Shown here one piece after another: positions 20,554 to 31,532 of a stretch of 64,000 nt of DNA. Origin of the DNA: Lophium mytilinum. Taxonomy: Eukaryota; Ascomycota; Dothideomycetes; Mytilinidiales; Mytilinidiaceae. The stretch spans positions 1,794,579 through 1,858,578 of the forward strand of contig MU004185.1 of the NCBI GenBank assembly GCA_010093605.1. Direction: 5' to 3'. The notes beneath the pieces were generated by a model. It did no database searches. It was not told the DNA's origin and saw nothing but the letters and a program-made list of their open reading frames with translations. Every line of letters begins with the position of its first letter. Positions within the stretch are counted from its first letter, which is position 1. Position numbers and translations under genes: made by a program.

Positions 20554-22683
20554 ATGGACGTCCGCAAATGGCTCGACGAGGTAGTGCATCCAGAGAAGGC
20601 AGCGAGCCTCCCCGACCAGCTAGGGCTGCCCCAGTTCCTCCATCCCAAAAGAGACAGACAGGATCCTTCAGACCAGGCCGGCGCCCCTGCACCTGCTCGC
20701 AAACATGGGCGCAAGGACAGGTCGGCCGCCTCAGACAGCTCCATTCTGCAGGCTCGACAGCACCGCACACGAAAGGATGCATCCGAACACGACGCACCTG
20801 TCATCGCCGGCGCTAATCGAGCCTCGTCGCCTGCAGAGCATCGCTCCGATCACTCCTCATCGGTGAGCGTTGCATCAGACCACCGATATGAACGGAAGCC
20901 AAGGCACAAGACGCGGCCCGACCTGTACGAGCCCAAGCAGGATGCCTCAAATGAGCGGGGAAGCCGGAAACACAGGAGGGGCAAGGACGAATCAAGGAAA
21001 GAGAAGAGAAAGTCGCGACGGAAGAAGACGGACAACCCGGGCGCTGGCCTGGTCCAGAGTTTTCATGCAAACAATGTGCCCAGAGACCGCTTGACCGTGA
21101 GAGCACACTTGCATGCCATTTAGCCAGGACGGCGCTGATGATTGGTGCAGTTGAAACCACGAGAAAAACTCGGCATTTTCAACAAGGGGCGCGCATCAAC
21201 GCCTGTCAAAGGCCGTGGCCGTAAGCGACCCTCCCGCCATATATGCTTGCTGGCCCCTTACTGACGCGATATAGTCCCTGACCTGGTTTTCTCCGAGATG
21301 AAATTCCTGCAGAAACGAAAAGATGCCCCAGAAGAGACACATAAGGAGGAGGAAACAAGAAAGAGGCGAAAGAAAGACCATGCGCAGGCAAACGAACACG
21401 AAATGTCTGCATACTTCACCTCTCTCCGGCCACCGCTAGCCGAAAAGGACACCAACGTCCAATCCCATCGGCCCCCCTCCCACCATTATCGTACACTCGT
21501 GCCGGCAAACGAACACAAGAAGCTAAGATCAGCTAGTATCGAGTCTCCTATACCCACCGTAGAGTTACCAGAGAAGCCGTACTTAGGATTCGGGGGCAGA
21601 GGCGCCCGGCACGAGAGCGGCTACCTGTCATGGTCGGAGACTGACCGGCTAGCTACTCAATCACCCGTCTTTCGGCGAGCCCTGACAACTATAGATGTTG
21701 GTCAATTAGAAGCAGCGCATCGTAAGCAGAACGATATCAATGCGACGACCAAAGGCCCTTTTCAGAGACCTACAAGCTTCAAGTCACCCAGCCATCACAC
21801 TCCTGATGACAGGAACAGTCGGCCGAGGGTGACTTCGTCGCTCCCCGCCAGCTTTTCGACGCGTCGTCCACCGTCTCGTGGTAAGTCCCAGCGACCACGA
21901 TCAGATCCTCAAAAACTGGCAAGAGTGTCAAAACAGAACATGGAAGAGCCGGAGACCTCCCCAGAAGTGGCTGCAGCTCCACCTCGCAAAGAGCGGAAAA
22001 GGGTGACACATCGACAACCGGTAGCGGAGAGTTGTTCAGACTCGAAGCCAAGTGATGATGAAGCTCGCGAAGGAAGTCGAGGTCAATGCGAACGGAGAGA
22101 GCAGGGCACTGATGGGCCAGATCCTGTCATAAAGACTGACCCAGATCCAGACACCTCTTCTACGTTGGGCAAACTGCTTCAAGAATGTGAATCGGCCGCT
22201 GCGCAGAAGGATGCTTGGCCGGATCGACAACGACAACAACATACTGACAGACGGCCAACAGTCCAGTTCGCTTTTGCTGACAATGGTAGCGAGAGAGGTG
22301 AGGATACACTCCATGAGGCACAGCAACTGCATCAGGTCACACTACCGCCGCTTTTTACCTCGCAGATACGCCCAAACTTTGACCAGGACTTTCCTAACCT
22401 TTTCGACGAGCAATTGCAACTCGGCCAGCAGGGCCAACTATTAGACATGTACTCAGAGGACGCGGACATGGGAGAAATTCAATCGATACTGAGGGCGGAC
22501 CGTCAGATGGAAAACTATGACGACGGACTGTCGTACTTACCGGACGGAATTTCGTCAACCGGACTCGGGCATTCGCCAATTGGTGACCCAGATCTGGAGG
22601 CTGGCGGTGCACACCGTCAACCTCCACCACCGGCAGAGGAGGGCATCTTTGCGAGCTTTTGGCGTCCGCATAAACTCTATTGA
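20554..22683 (+). CDS. Conserved disordered basic protein of unknown function
   Basis: Three exons (20554-21096, 21151-21220, 21275-22683) give 673 residues. ATG at 20554 starts MDVRKWLDEVV, which I believe is the conserved start of a fungal family; upstream in-frame codons offer only GTG. Both introns have clear signals (GTGAGA...GTGCAG and GTAAGC...CTGAC...ATAG). The small middle exon joins FHANNVPRDRLT with LKPREKLGIFNKGRAS and GRGLPDLVFSEM, the best ordered part of the protein (about 170-212). The N-terminal third is Arg/Lys/Ser-rich with a dense basic run near 130-165, suggesting nuclear localisation. The rest is low complexity, and the protein ends FWRPHKLY. No catalytic domain is seen. 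The protein may be a scaffold; function not known to me. Confidence 0.75.
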
Positions 22684-23109
22684 CGTGAGGTTCGTGTCAT
22701 GGGCCAGGCCATATTGTATACAAATAGCCCCTTTTAGCACCTTTATATAAGCGAAAAATTCGGGATCCATTCGTCCTTACAACCTTGGAACAGCGCTCAG
22801 CATAACCCTCGGCATGAAAGTCGAGCTCCGCATTCCGCACCTTTTCTTATCCGTCGATCACGTAATTCGTGTTGTATGAATCTAGGACGCCCATTGAGGC
22901 TCAGCGCGGCCGTGAGACCTGAAGTAATAAAGCCCCAGCACTTGGCCGTCTCATGCAGACTGCCAACCGTGACGTTTGCTACGCTGGCCACGCATAACAG
23001 GCCCTCCGCCCGGTACCCCACCACGGCCACTCCCGCCTCACTCGACAAAATTCAGTCCCGGACGAGACAGCTAGCAGGGCACATCCAACCTTCGCGAACC
23101 ACAGCAACC
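22684..23109. other. Intergenic region, promoter of inorganic pyrophosphatase
   Basis: About 425 bp separate two plus-strand genes. The 3' end of the upstream gene includes a TATATAAG-like stretch near 22744. The last 120 bp before 23110 are C-rich and pyrimidine-biased, typical of a leader for a highly expressed gene. Nothing else is seen. Confidence 0.6.
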
Positions 23110-24231
23110 ATGGCCTCTTCAACTCGCTCTCCCTACACCGCGCGCAAGGTCGGTGCTGCCAACACCCTCGAGCACCGCGTCTTCATCGAGAAGGATGGCG
23201 TCCCGGTGTCGCCCTTCCACGATATTCCTCTGTATGCCAACGAGCAGCAGACCATCCTGAACATGGTGGTGGAGGTGCCTCGCTGGACCAATGCGAAGAT
23301 GGAGGTACGACATCCAGACGCCATTGACTAACTCCCGCACGTCTGCTATACGGAAACTGACTCTACCCCGCTTCACAGATTTGCAAAGAGGAGCCCCTCA
23401 ACCCCATCAAGCAGGACATCAAGAAGGGCAAACTCCGCTTCGTGAGGAACTGCTTCCCGCACAAGGGCTACCTCTGGAACTACGGGGCATTCCCCCAGGT
23501 ACGCACCCCCTCCATACCCCTCACCGCTCCACCGCCGAATTCGAATTGACAAGGCACACAGACGTGGGAGGACCCCAATGTCATCCACCCGGAGACCAAG
23601 GCCAAGGGCGACAACGACCCGCTCGACGTGTGTGAGATCGGCGAGCTGGTGTCCAAGCCCGGCGACGTCAAGCAGGTCAAGGTGCTCGGCGTCATGGCGC
23701 TGCTCGACGAGGAGGAGACGGACTGGAAGATTATCGTTATCGACGTGAACGACCCGCTGGCCCCGAAGCTCAACGACATCGAGGATGTGGAAAGGCACCT
23801 CCCTGGCCTGCTGCGGGCGACCAATGAGTGGTTCCGCATCTACAAGATCCCGGATGGCAAGCCGGAGAACCAGTTTGCATTCTCGGGCGAGTGCAAGAAC
23901 AAGAAGTGAGTTCGCCGATATAACTACAGAGGAATTGAGTCTAATGTGTACAGGTACGCTACGGATATCGTCCGCGAGTGCGCTGAGGCTTGGGAGCGGT
24001 TGATCACTGGCAAGACTGCTAAGGGCGGCCTTTCTCTGTAAGTGATCCAATGGCACACACAATTTAGAACGTATACTGATATCCAGTAGCACCAACGTTT
24101 CGGTCCAGCACTCCGCTGACCGCACCGACCCCTCCACCCTCAGCATCCCGCGGGGCGAGAACCTGGCACCCGCCCCCATCGACCCCAGCATCGACAAATG
24201 GTTCTTCATCTCCGGCGCTCCCTCCTCTTAG
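23110..24231 (+). CDS. IPP1: Inorganic pyrophosphatase (soluble, family I)
   Basis: Five exons (23110-23304, 23379-23498, 23562-23905, 23954-24037, 24087-24231) give 295 residues, matching the usual fungal length. The signature GDNDPLDV (121-128) supplies the metal-binding acidic residues D122, D124 and D127. [12 protein letters not shown] and [12 protein letters not shown] are further active-site blocks. The enzyme hydrolyses pyrophosphate to two phosphates with Mg2+, pulling biosynthetic reactions forward in the cytosol and nucleus. The last intron ends in CAGTAG, a NAGNAG tandem acceptor, so one extra serine (GLSLSTN against GLSLTN) may be included or omitted. Codon usage is strongly biased towards C-ending codons, as expected for high expression. 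Confidence 0.97.
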
Positions 24232-24516
24232 ACACTAAATCACAGGATTAAATTGGGAAGGAACACACGGGGGCCGGGACGCGTTACATCATTAACTGAA
24301 CGCAGGTCACTAGAGATGGGAAGGGGGACCGTATGCAGATCTAGGAGTACAACACACACACGCCTCTTGATGGTGATATAGATAAAAAGCACGCGTCCAA
24401 ACTATGCTGTGGTTCCGAACTCCTGTGATGCCTTATGCCCCTGTGACTATTTACAGGACTACAGTTCTTATTCAACATGTTTTTATACAGTGATTGGTAA
24501 TTGTGTGGGCGTTGAT

Positions 24517-24958
24517 TCATCCACTCAACTCCTCCTTCCGCGCTAATATCCTCGAATGCCGATCCACCTCCGCCATTACCTCTGTTGAGCGCATCGTCTC
24601 CAGGTCGAGCTTGAGTTCCTTCCCGTCCTCTGTGATCAACAATTAGCCTCAGTTCAATCCTCGCCCCAATCATTATCCAGAATCCCCACTACTCCCACTA
24701 TCTCAACCCAATCAATCACCCCGGGACATTATATCTCCCTCCCAACCCGTCCGCAAGAGTGTAAGGGGTATACATACTAAACTTCACAAACAGCAGCGGC
24801 TTCTGCGTGCTCGTGCGCGGCAGAATGGTGTGTTTGATGAGCATGCCGGTGGCGCGCGCGTCCGGCGGCAGTTGGGCGAGGAAGGTGCGCGCGGTTTTAG
24901 AGAGCGGGGAGAAGGGGTTGAAGGAGGTGCGAACTTCGGAGAGGAAGCGGGTGATCAT
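24517..24958 (-). CDS. MRPL44: Mitochondrial large-subunit ribosomal protein mL53 (Mrpl44 type)
   Basis: Two exons, 24958-24778 and 24629-24517 on the minus strand, give 97 residues. The intron is GTATGT...ATCACAG. The N-terminus MITRFLSEVRTSFNPFSP, then KTARTFLAQLPPDAR and LPRTST, is characteristic of the fungal mL53 family. The second exon supplies DGKELKLDLETM and a charged C-terminal helix ending KEELSG. Length matches the family (about 95-100). The protein sits in the mitochondrial 54S subunit; the basic N-terminus can serve in import. It is convergent with IPP1, with about 285 bp between the stop codons. A single-exon reading would wrongly end in a frame starting MYTPYT. Confidence 0.9.
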
Positions 24959-25454
24959 GGCGGTGGTTGGGGTGGAAGAGGAGAGTAGCTGAGAGTATTA
25001 GATTGGAAGAATGAAGGGGATCATTGGGAGAGGGAGGGCTTACTGTGAGGAGGGGCGGAGAGCGCAATTGGAGATGCGGGTGTGGGTGCGGGTGGTTTAT
25101 TGATTTATGGAGGTTTTGCGGAGGGGATCGCGGGTTGTTCTGGTTGGATGGCTTGGCGTTGGTGGAGGAAACATAGGACGGAGTAGAGTAGACTGTTTAT
25201 AACTATTCAGTGGTGTATCTTTGTTAAGCATCATCTGAAGTCCCTCAACGTCTACTCAACAGTATTGTTTAGAGAGTTTCCACGCCTTCAAAGCTCCTCA
25301 GACGTCGTCCAACCCATCTATCACCCTTGTCCCCCAAAGACTCGCAAGAATAACCGACTACCACCGCATCGTCATGGCCCTGACGATTTAAATGGATGCG
25401 GCCCTAACCTAACACCTGGCCTCCCCTCCCCGCGACGACGACCTTCTTTCAACA
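24959..25454. other. Divergent promoter between mL53 and SEC20
   Basis: About 500 bp between two divergent genes. It is purine-rich on the plus strand next to mL53 and C-rich just upstream of the SEC20 ATG. No distinct regulatory motif is identified. Confidence 0.6.
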
Positions 25455-26853
25455 ATGACCACCCTCGACGACCTCCATGAACTATCCCACCGCCTCTCCA
25501 ACCTCTTCGACCAAAACAAAGCAGCCCTCCAGCTCATACACCGACTATCAAAACTCAACTTCGGCACCACCTCCGACGAGAACGGCGTCCGACTCGAGCT
25601 CACAGCCGAGATCTCGGAAACCCTAAAGCAAACAGAACTCGACCTCGACGTCGTCAGAGAAGACGTCGAACTACTAAGCATAACCCGGCCCAACGCTCGA
25701 GACCCCCGCCAACAACACCGGGACACCGAAAAAGAGCGCGAGAAGACACGGATAGCAGTCCAAGTCGCGAAGCTCGCCGAAGACCTGCGGAGGTACGTCT
25801 CCCTCACCCTCTCCTCTAGCTGAAACCGCCGTGCTAACGCCCCTCCCAGTACCCGTACGCAATTCGACAACGCCCAGCGCATCGCGAAGCGCAACGCGGA
25901 AGCCGCGAAGCGGAAAGAGCGCGAGCTGCTCTTCGCCGGCGCGCAGAGCGGAACGACCACACCCTCATCAGCGTCACGAAGGAAGGGGAAGGATATCTCA
26001 GCAGACGAGGTGCTAGTGAACGCGTCGAGCGACGTGACAGCAGCATTACGGCGGACACACCAGTTGATGCAATCGGAGCTATCGCGGTCGAGATTCGCAC
26101 AGGAGACACTCGAGCAGAGCACCGCAGCTTTAGCAGATTTGGGTACGTCATTGGCATTCCCGCTGCTGAAACGTGGCATGACGTACGGGGGCTAATATAT
26201 ATATTGCAGGCGACCACTACACTTCCCTCGACGACCTCCTCACCTCCTCCCGCAGCCTCCTCACAAACCTCGTCAAGTCGCAGAAATCGGATACGTGGTA
26301 TCTCGAGACTGCGTTCTATATCCTCGTTACTACTATCATCTGGCTCGTCTTTCGACGATTCCTTTATGGACCGCTTTGGTGGTTCCTCTACCTCCCGTTG
26401 AAGTTAACGTATAAGTTTGCTTTCTGGGTCCTTTCTGTTGTTGGTGTGACCGGCGGCGCGGCTTCGACGACGTCTGTAGCGATATCGGCGTCGCGGAGTA
26501 CGAGTTTGATTGTTAAGCCTAGCGCGACGGGTAGACCGCCGGCGAGGATGCCTGGACAGCAGCCGTATATGCGTGCTGGGGGTGGTGGGCATGGGGCGAA
26601 GAGCGATCCGAGTGATGAGGGGAGCATGTCGAGGCAGGTTGGGCAGATGGCGGAGTCTACGCAGCAGCAGGAGGGACAGCAAGCTCAGCAAGGACAGCAG
26701 CCAGCAGAAGGAGCGAAGGAGCAGCCGAGGAGAGGGGACGGGCAGCCGCTGGTGGACTCGGATAAGCCGCGGAATCCGAAGAAGAGGATGTGGGATGAGG
26801 ATGTGGAGAATGCGAAGAGGGAGGCGGAGGCGAAGGAGAAGGATGAGCTGTGA
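25455..26853 (+). CDS. SEC20: ER t-SNARE Sec20 (BNIP1 family)
   Basis: Three exons (25455-25792, 25850-26142, 26210-26853) give 424 residues. The N-terminal half is helical and charged. The Sec20 SNARE core spans about 180-235 with QSELSRSRFAQETLEQS and LLTSSRSLLTNL, followed by the family-typical KSDTWYLET. A transmembrane helix lies at about 241-258, followed by a second hydrophobic stretch to about 297. The lumenal tail is long, Gln/Glu-rich and low complexity. The last four residues are KDEL, an ER-retrieval signal; yeast Sec20 ends in HDEL, so this supports both gene end and identity. Sec20 acts with Ufe1, Use1 and Sec22 in Golgi-to-ER retrograde fusion. The extended lumenal tail is longer than I expect for yeast. 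Confidence 0.93.
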
Positions 26854-27060
26854 AGGGTATAGGAGCGATCATGAGAGACGATGGGATGAAATGAATATTA
26901 TTACTCCAATGCTGGAGAAGAACCATTGCGAGTTGAGATGTGACTTCGTCGAACCAACATCAGCGCCCTTATCACGATATATTGCACTGGGTTCTGGCTA
27001 CTTGACTGGCTCCTGTTTCTCCTGACACCGGAAAAATCCGCAGTTTCTATGACCCAAAAT

Positions 27061-27261
27061 AGGTTCCGTGCCAATAGTATGCCAGAATCGACTCTAAATC
27101 GTACGGACTGGCTCCCGTTTGTACTTCTCAGCTATGCGAGATTTACCCTGTGGTCATGGCCTAATATAAGACGTCGGCCACTTCGCATAACCTCGGAAGC
27201 TAAATCCCACTCTTCCAATAGCATGCTAACGTTGAGGCCAAATCGCGCGGACTATCTCCCC
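27061..27261. repeat. Dispersed repeat, copy A
   Basis: This roughly 201-bp segment is repeated in direct orientation at 28709-28909. Shared landmarks include GGACTGGCTCCCGTTT, CATGGCCTAATATAAGACGT and a terminal TATCTCCCC. Within each copy, a 40-bp motif starting AATAG(T/C)AT(G/A)C recurs near both ends. The pair could be remnants of LTRs of a short element or two copies of a MITE; neither shows clear terminal inverted repeats. Confidence 0.75.
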
Positions 27262-27313
27262 GGAAGTTGATAGACGCGACTACGTGCTGGCCAAGTTCCA
27301 ACTAATTGCTACG

Positions 27314-27490
27314 ATGTCTATTTTCTCTGCCTTTTTTAAGAAGCCACAGTCGCTAACCCTATGTAACGTGCTGAAGGCACTCTGCCCAAACTCTTCAATC
27401 GGGCCAAATGACTTTCATGACGCGGCGGCAGATACGCAGGCTTTGTTCGAGGTATTTGAGGCAGCTATTTCATATGCCAATATTAAGTAG
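27314..27490 (+). pseudogene. Fragment resembling the C-terminus of a DEDDh exonuclease domain
   Basis: A 58-codon open stretch begins at an ATG (27314) and ends at TAG (27490). It contains SLTLCNVLKALCP and then HDAAADTQALFEVF, which looks like the Exo III motif (H-x4-D) of DnaQ/RNase-T-type exonucleases. The Exo I and II motifs are not found upstream, so this is at most a truncated relic. It lies directly inside copy A of the dispersed repeat, so it may be cargo of the same lost element. Assignment is from motif shape only. Confidence 0.4.
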
Positions 27491-28312
27491 CTAGCTCGAG
27501 ATAGCAGATGAGAAGTACGGGAATAAGTTCAGTCGGCATAGGAAGAACATTCCGAACTTTACCAGATGCATTCTTGATAAGAGCTCCAAGTCCTGTGCAA
27601 TGTGATACCAGGGGGGTGCAGCTAATAGGTACCAATTCTCGATGGCTAGTTGCCGCATTCGTTCTTTCCTAATCTTCACGCATCGCTCTTCTGCTCTTCT
27701 TCTCTTCAACTCCTCTTCATTCCGTCTCCCTCAACCATGCTCACCGTTATGTGAGCCGGGAATTACAACGATCAACCTCTTTACTACTCTTTTCCCCCAT
27801 CTATCGGTGCCGCGGTCTCAGTTTCCGCAAGCTCTAGCCATCCAATCCTCCCACCCCGGCATCGATCGCCGCATCCTACAGCCACCCCATCCTCCAGTCG
27901 CGGTGTTAATCACTGCAGGCTCCAGCGCATCCTACCGTCTCGTGTTCTTGCCCCAACAACCGTCTACATGGCGCGCATCATGCTGCTGCAGGCTGTAGCT
28001 ACCCTACAAGAAGTGTACTATGACAAGAATCAGACCATTGAGGAACTGTATCAACAACAGGTTACTCAAAGGATACACCGCAGATGAAATCAGAGAGATG
28101 GCAGCGCAATGGGGCCTTGGCCCTAATAGACCGCCTACTAATGAATCGCTCAGAGCAGCATGGACACCATGAGAAGACGAAAAGCTGTACCGCGGACCTA
28201 TATCAGTGCCTTGTAGATCGAGAGACTCATGTTACACTCGTCGTGAAATCATAAACAAGGCTCGGATACGTGCTCTCGCCACCACGCTTTCATCAAAGAC
28301 GGCACCTACCAC

Positions 28313-28546
28313 CAGCGACCAGTCTTCTTCTTATTCAGTCCCTTCAAGCACCGCACCCTTACTTCCGGGGAGCATCGTATCTCCAAAGCCCCAGCGGTTC
28401 CAGTAACGCCCACTGATCCAGAAGCTTCAACGCCATACGTCTCTCCACCGGCCTTCCATCGGGGTCAGCGCCTGTTATCAGCGACCAGCCTTCTTCTCAT
28501 TTAGTGCCCTCGCGCGCCGCACCCTTTCCACCGAGGAGCATCGTAT
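28313..28546. repeat. Diverged direct repeat, 2 x 68 bp
   Basis: The segments 28313-28380 and 28479-28546 are of equal length and align without gaps, 166 bp apart. Both start CAGCGACCAG and end GAGCATCGTAT. Differences are scattered. They do not lie in any open gene. Confidence 0.7.
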
Positions 28547-28708
28547 TTTCCGCTACAATGTCCACCGGGCGGAAACGCCGCTCAGTTTCACCCGGGACAT
28601 TACTTGCCGCCGAATAAGAGGCTGTTCTTGACATCAACATCTTACAGACCGGGCAAGAGGTAGGAATATTTTCTGTAGCATGTCTTTATGCTTGCTAACC
28701 TAGTATAT

Positions 28709-28909
28709 GGTCCGCGCTAATAGTATGCCAATATTGACTGTGAATCACATGGACTGGCTCCCGTTTAGACTTCTTAGCAGTGCGAGATTAACCCGTTGTT
28801 CATGGCCTAATATAAGACGTAGGTCACATCGCATAACCTTGGAAGCTAATTCCCACTCTCTTCTAATAGCATACTAACGTCGAGGCTAAATCGCATGGAA
28901 TATCTCCCC
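28709..28909. repeat. Dispersed repeat, copy B
   Basis: This is the direct partner of 27061-27261, about 1.65 kb away. It ends next to the 3' end of the F-box gene. Substitutions against copy A are enriched for C/T and G/A changes by eye. Confidence 0.75.
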
Positions 28910-28970
28910 TATGCTTGTGTCCATGTTGAAAAGTACCAATATTCCAAGCTCTAACTCAAAACCAGAAATA

Positions 28971-30546
28971 TCAGCTGTCATCGGCACAGCACGAACGCCC
29001 ATAAGCGCTCGCAACCACACAACACGACTTCATCTCCGCCTCCTCGTTGACTCTATAGTTACTCCTCAGCTGGACCTTGAGCTCCACGCCCGCCTCCGCG
29101 TAGGAGTCTAGCAAATCCTTCGGAGGCGTCCACACCATCGCTTCGAACGAGATGCCGTCTGCAACAGTCAAGCCTGTCAGCAACTGCTCTGTCAGACGAA
29201 CGCAGCGGAGGCGAGGGAAGGCGGTCGGCTTAAAGGTCGCGAGTTCCTGGATCCAGTGGTAGTATTTGTGCGGCAAGTCGATCATGTTCTCGAGTTTCGT
29301 GACGTGGGGTGCGGAGAGGCTGAAGACGGCCGAGTAGAATTGGAAGTAGATCTGAGAGTGTGGTTAGGTTTTGCTATAGCGTGATTTATTATGGAGAGAA
29401 ATGTACCTCTAGTTCTTCTAGGTTCGGCGGTAACAACTCCCACAACCCGCGGCGGTCCTCGTGGTCTGCAACGAAGCCATGATCGATGTCCATGTGCTCG
29501 CCGTAGGCGAATGCGCCCCATTTGAACCAGAGACCGGGCGCGACGCACATTTTTCGCAGTTTTGGGAAGTTGCTGAAGTCGGCTCTGGTGTTGTCGGTGT
29601 TTGCCCATGCGCGGGGGTCGTTTGTCATGTGTAGCTCTTCTAGGGTGTGTTGTACGGGCTGGAGAGCTCGAGCGATTGCGGACGGGGTAAGATAGCGATC
29701 TGACGCCGTGAGACCGTAGTCGGGATCTCGGGCGCGACAACTCCGGCCTGGGAGAGTTGCTTTCAGCCGTTGAAGCTTTGGTGCGTATTTGAGAATTGCT
29801 TCGAGGACTGGTAGGGAGATTCGATACGTTCCTAGGTCGAGATGCTTGAGGCTGGAGGGCGCAGACAATCGCGATGCAAGGAATTTTTCTAAATTGGGGT
29901 TGAAGGTCTTCAGTGGCCCAGTCCCGCGTCCAATGTCGCAGAACTGGGATGCGGTGATTGTTTCGACTTCCGGTCGGATCATGACTGATGCCAGCTCGGT
30001 CGAGCTGAGTCGGCCCAGGTCTAATGCATATGATCGCAACGGGGACTTGGAGCTCTCTTTAAGGATGTATTTGGTATGATTGGGAAAACTGCGGGTGTGC
30101 CCAGTGATCGGGTTTCGGAATAGCTTATCTGATATCTCAAGGTGTCTTAGATTTGGCAAAGCCTTGAGCAGCGTCTCCAACTCGCCTTCATTTGATACGG
30201 TTGGCCTCGAGATCGCGGTCCAGGTGACACAGAGATTTTTCACCAGAGGACCGATTGAAGTATTATTTTCAAGACTGCGGAGTAAAAAATAGAGAGTGTT
30301 GCAGTCTGGATTCGGATTACCGCTGCGAGAGACTATATCGCTCCAGTGCTTTCTATCGGTGGTTGTCGGATATAACGAAAGACCGGAGCAGACTAGGATA
30401 TCAATGGCGCGGTAAATGTGAGTTCTAGCAGGGGCGAGCAATCGACGACACGTCCTTGAGACCCTCAGCAAGTCCCGCTTGGAGTGCTCGAGGTAAGCTA
30501 GAATCTCGAGCAAAAGGTCATCCGGAAGATCCGTGAGAAGAGCCAT
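28971..30546 (-). CDS. F-box protein with LRR-like region
   Basis: Two exons, 30546-29407 and 29351-28971 on the minus strand, are joined by a 54-nt phase-0 intron and give 506 residues. The F-box is at residues 5-45 (LTDLPDDLLLEILAYL ... RVSRTCRRLL). Downstream are irregular leucine-rich segments such as ALPNLRHLEIS, SSLKHLDLG, APKLQRLKA and TLEELHM, consistent with an LRR-like solenoid. F-box proteins bind Skp1 and present substrates to SCF ubiquitin ligases; the target here is unknown. The C-terminal exon has WIQELATFKPTAFPRLRCV, typical of fungal F-box proteins. It has no homology with the LPAEL family in this window beyond the idea of an F-box-like start. Confidence 0.87.
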
Positions 30547-31013
30547 TCTTTCTCTTAGACAGTGTGCATATATTTAGCACGATACGAGGAGAGTAGAGTT
30601 GTGTCCTAAGGGTGGAATATCTTAGAGTATGCAAGAGCGCGTTGTTCAGTGAGCTCGTGATGAAGGCCTAGGCGGTTTTTTTGCCTCCGAAAGTTTTTTC
30701 ATTGGATACTGGGAAGACTACAGATCTGGCGATGAGTGTGCCTAGACTAGGAAGCTGTTTTTGCGTAAAGATTGAGGAAATTCGAGGCGAGGTTGACGGC
30801 AGACGTTCAAATATCTTACGCTGCGAGTCAGCGAGGCTATTCCAAATTTGGCAATTTTCATACGCCGCCTTAGCTTCGCGTACAACCACTAGGCAAGCAA
30901 CACCTCTCTCTTTCATTAGCATCCATTTATGAACGTCTGCGTATGGTGACGATGCGTATGAGGACCTGAAGCAACTTCTTCCAAGACCCGTGTCCCTACT
31001 AGCCAATCGATGA
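30547..31013. other. Divergent promoter, F-box gene and DUF1294 gene
   Basis: About 470 bp. A 188-codon minus-strand open frame crosses this region and the DUF1294 gene, but it is the shadow of that gene. No regulatory motif is identified. Confidence 0.6.
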
Positions 31014-31532
31014 ATGTGGTCTCTCCTCAATCTCAACAACATCATGAATCCATCAAGCAACAGACGAACTACAGCCCTGTACAATCCCTCCATTGGCCAG
31101 TTCGATAAATATGGCTTTCGCAGAGTACCTCGAAAGGTTCCACAGAACGCCCCTCGGAACAGAGTCCGTCTAGAGAAAAGGCCAATAACCGTAGCAACTT
31201 TCATCGGATCTGGCGCCTTCGCTGTCCCAGTCATTGGAGGATTGCGCCTATGTTACCGTGGCACTGCTTGGCCATTGATTTGGACATCCGCCATGAGTCT
31301 AGCGACTTTCATCATGTACGGCTACGACAAGTACCGATCTCGCAACTCGGGATGGCGCGTTCGAGAGACTACGATGCACTTATTCGAACTGCTAGGGGGC
31401 TGGCCAGGAGCTCTGCTAGGTCAACACTTTTTCCAGCATAAAACAATGAAGAAGGCATTTCAGGCCCAATTCTGGGTCATTGTAGGGATTCATCAAGTGG
31501 TCTGGTTCGCGACCTGGGGCAACGTTTCATGA
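31014..31532 (+). CDS. DUF1294 membrane protein
   Basis: This is a single exon of 172 residues with ATG at 31014; a second in-frame ATG at 31044 is possible. After a basic N-terminus come three hydrophobic segments, about 60-83, 88-105 and 150-168. Between the last two lies the DUF1294 signature: MYGYDKYRS, W-R-V-R-E-T, then LFELLGGWPGALLGQ and FFQHKT. DUF1294 proteins are small predicted membrane proteins found in bacteria and fungi; no biochemical role is established to my knowledge. The bacterial flavour of the family suggests old horizontal transfer, but nothing in the local composition is unusual. Confidence 0.88.
   Translation: MWSLLNLNNIMNPSSNRRTTALYNPSIGQFDKYGFRRVPRKVPQNAPRNRVRLEKRPITVATFIGSGAFAVPVIGGLRLCYRGTAWPLIWTSAMSLATFIMYGYDKYRSRNSGWRVRETTMHLFELLGGWPGALLGQHFFQHKTMKKAFQAQFWVIVGIHQVVWFATWGNVS

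Larger units (their letters stand above)
26854..28970. other. Relic-rich intergenic region
   Basis: About 2.1 kb with no intact gene. It is bracketed by two diverged direct copies of a roughly 200-bp repeat. Between them are an exonuclease-like fragment, a 68-bp direct repeat and a short coding-like fragment, all listed separately. Differences between repeat copies are largely C/T and G/A, consistent with mild RIP. Confidence 0.6.

Noticed and set aside
30668-31234. A 188-codon minus-strand frame
   Set aside because: It is antisense to the DUF1294 gene, which has a clear domain signature.
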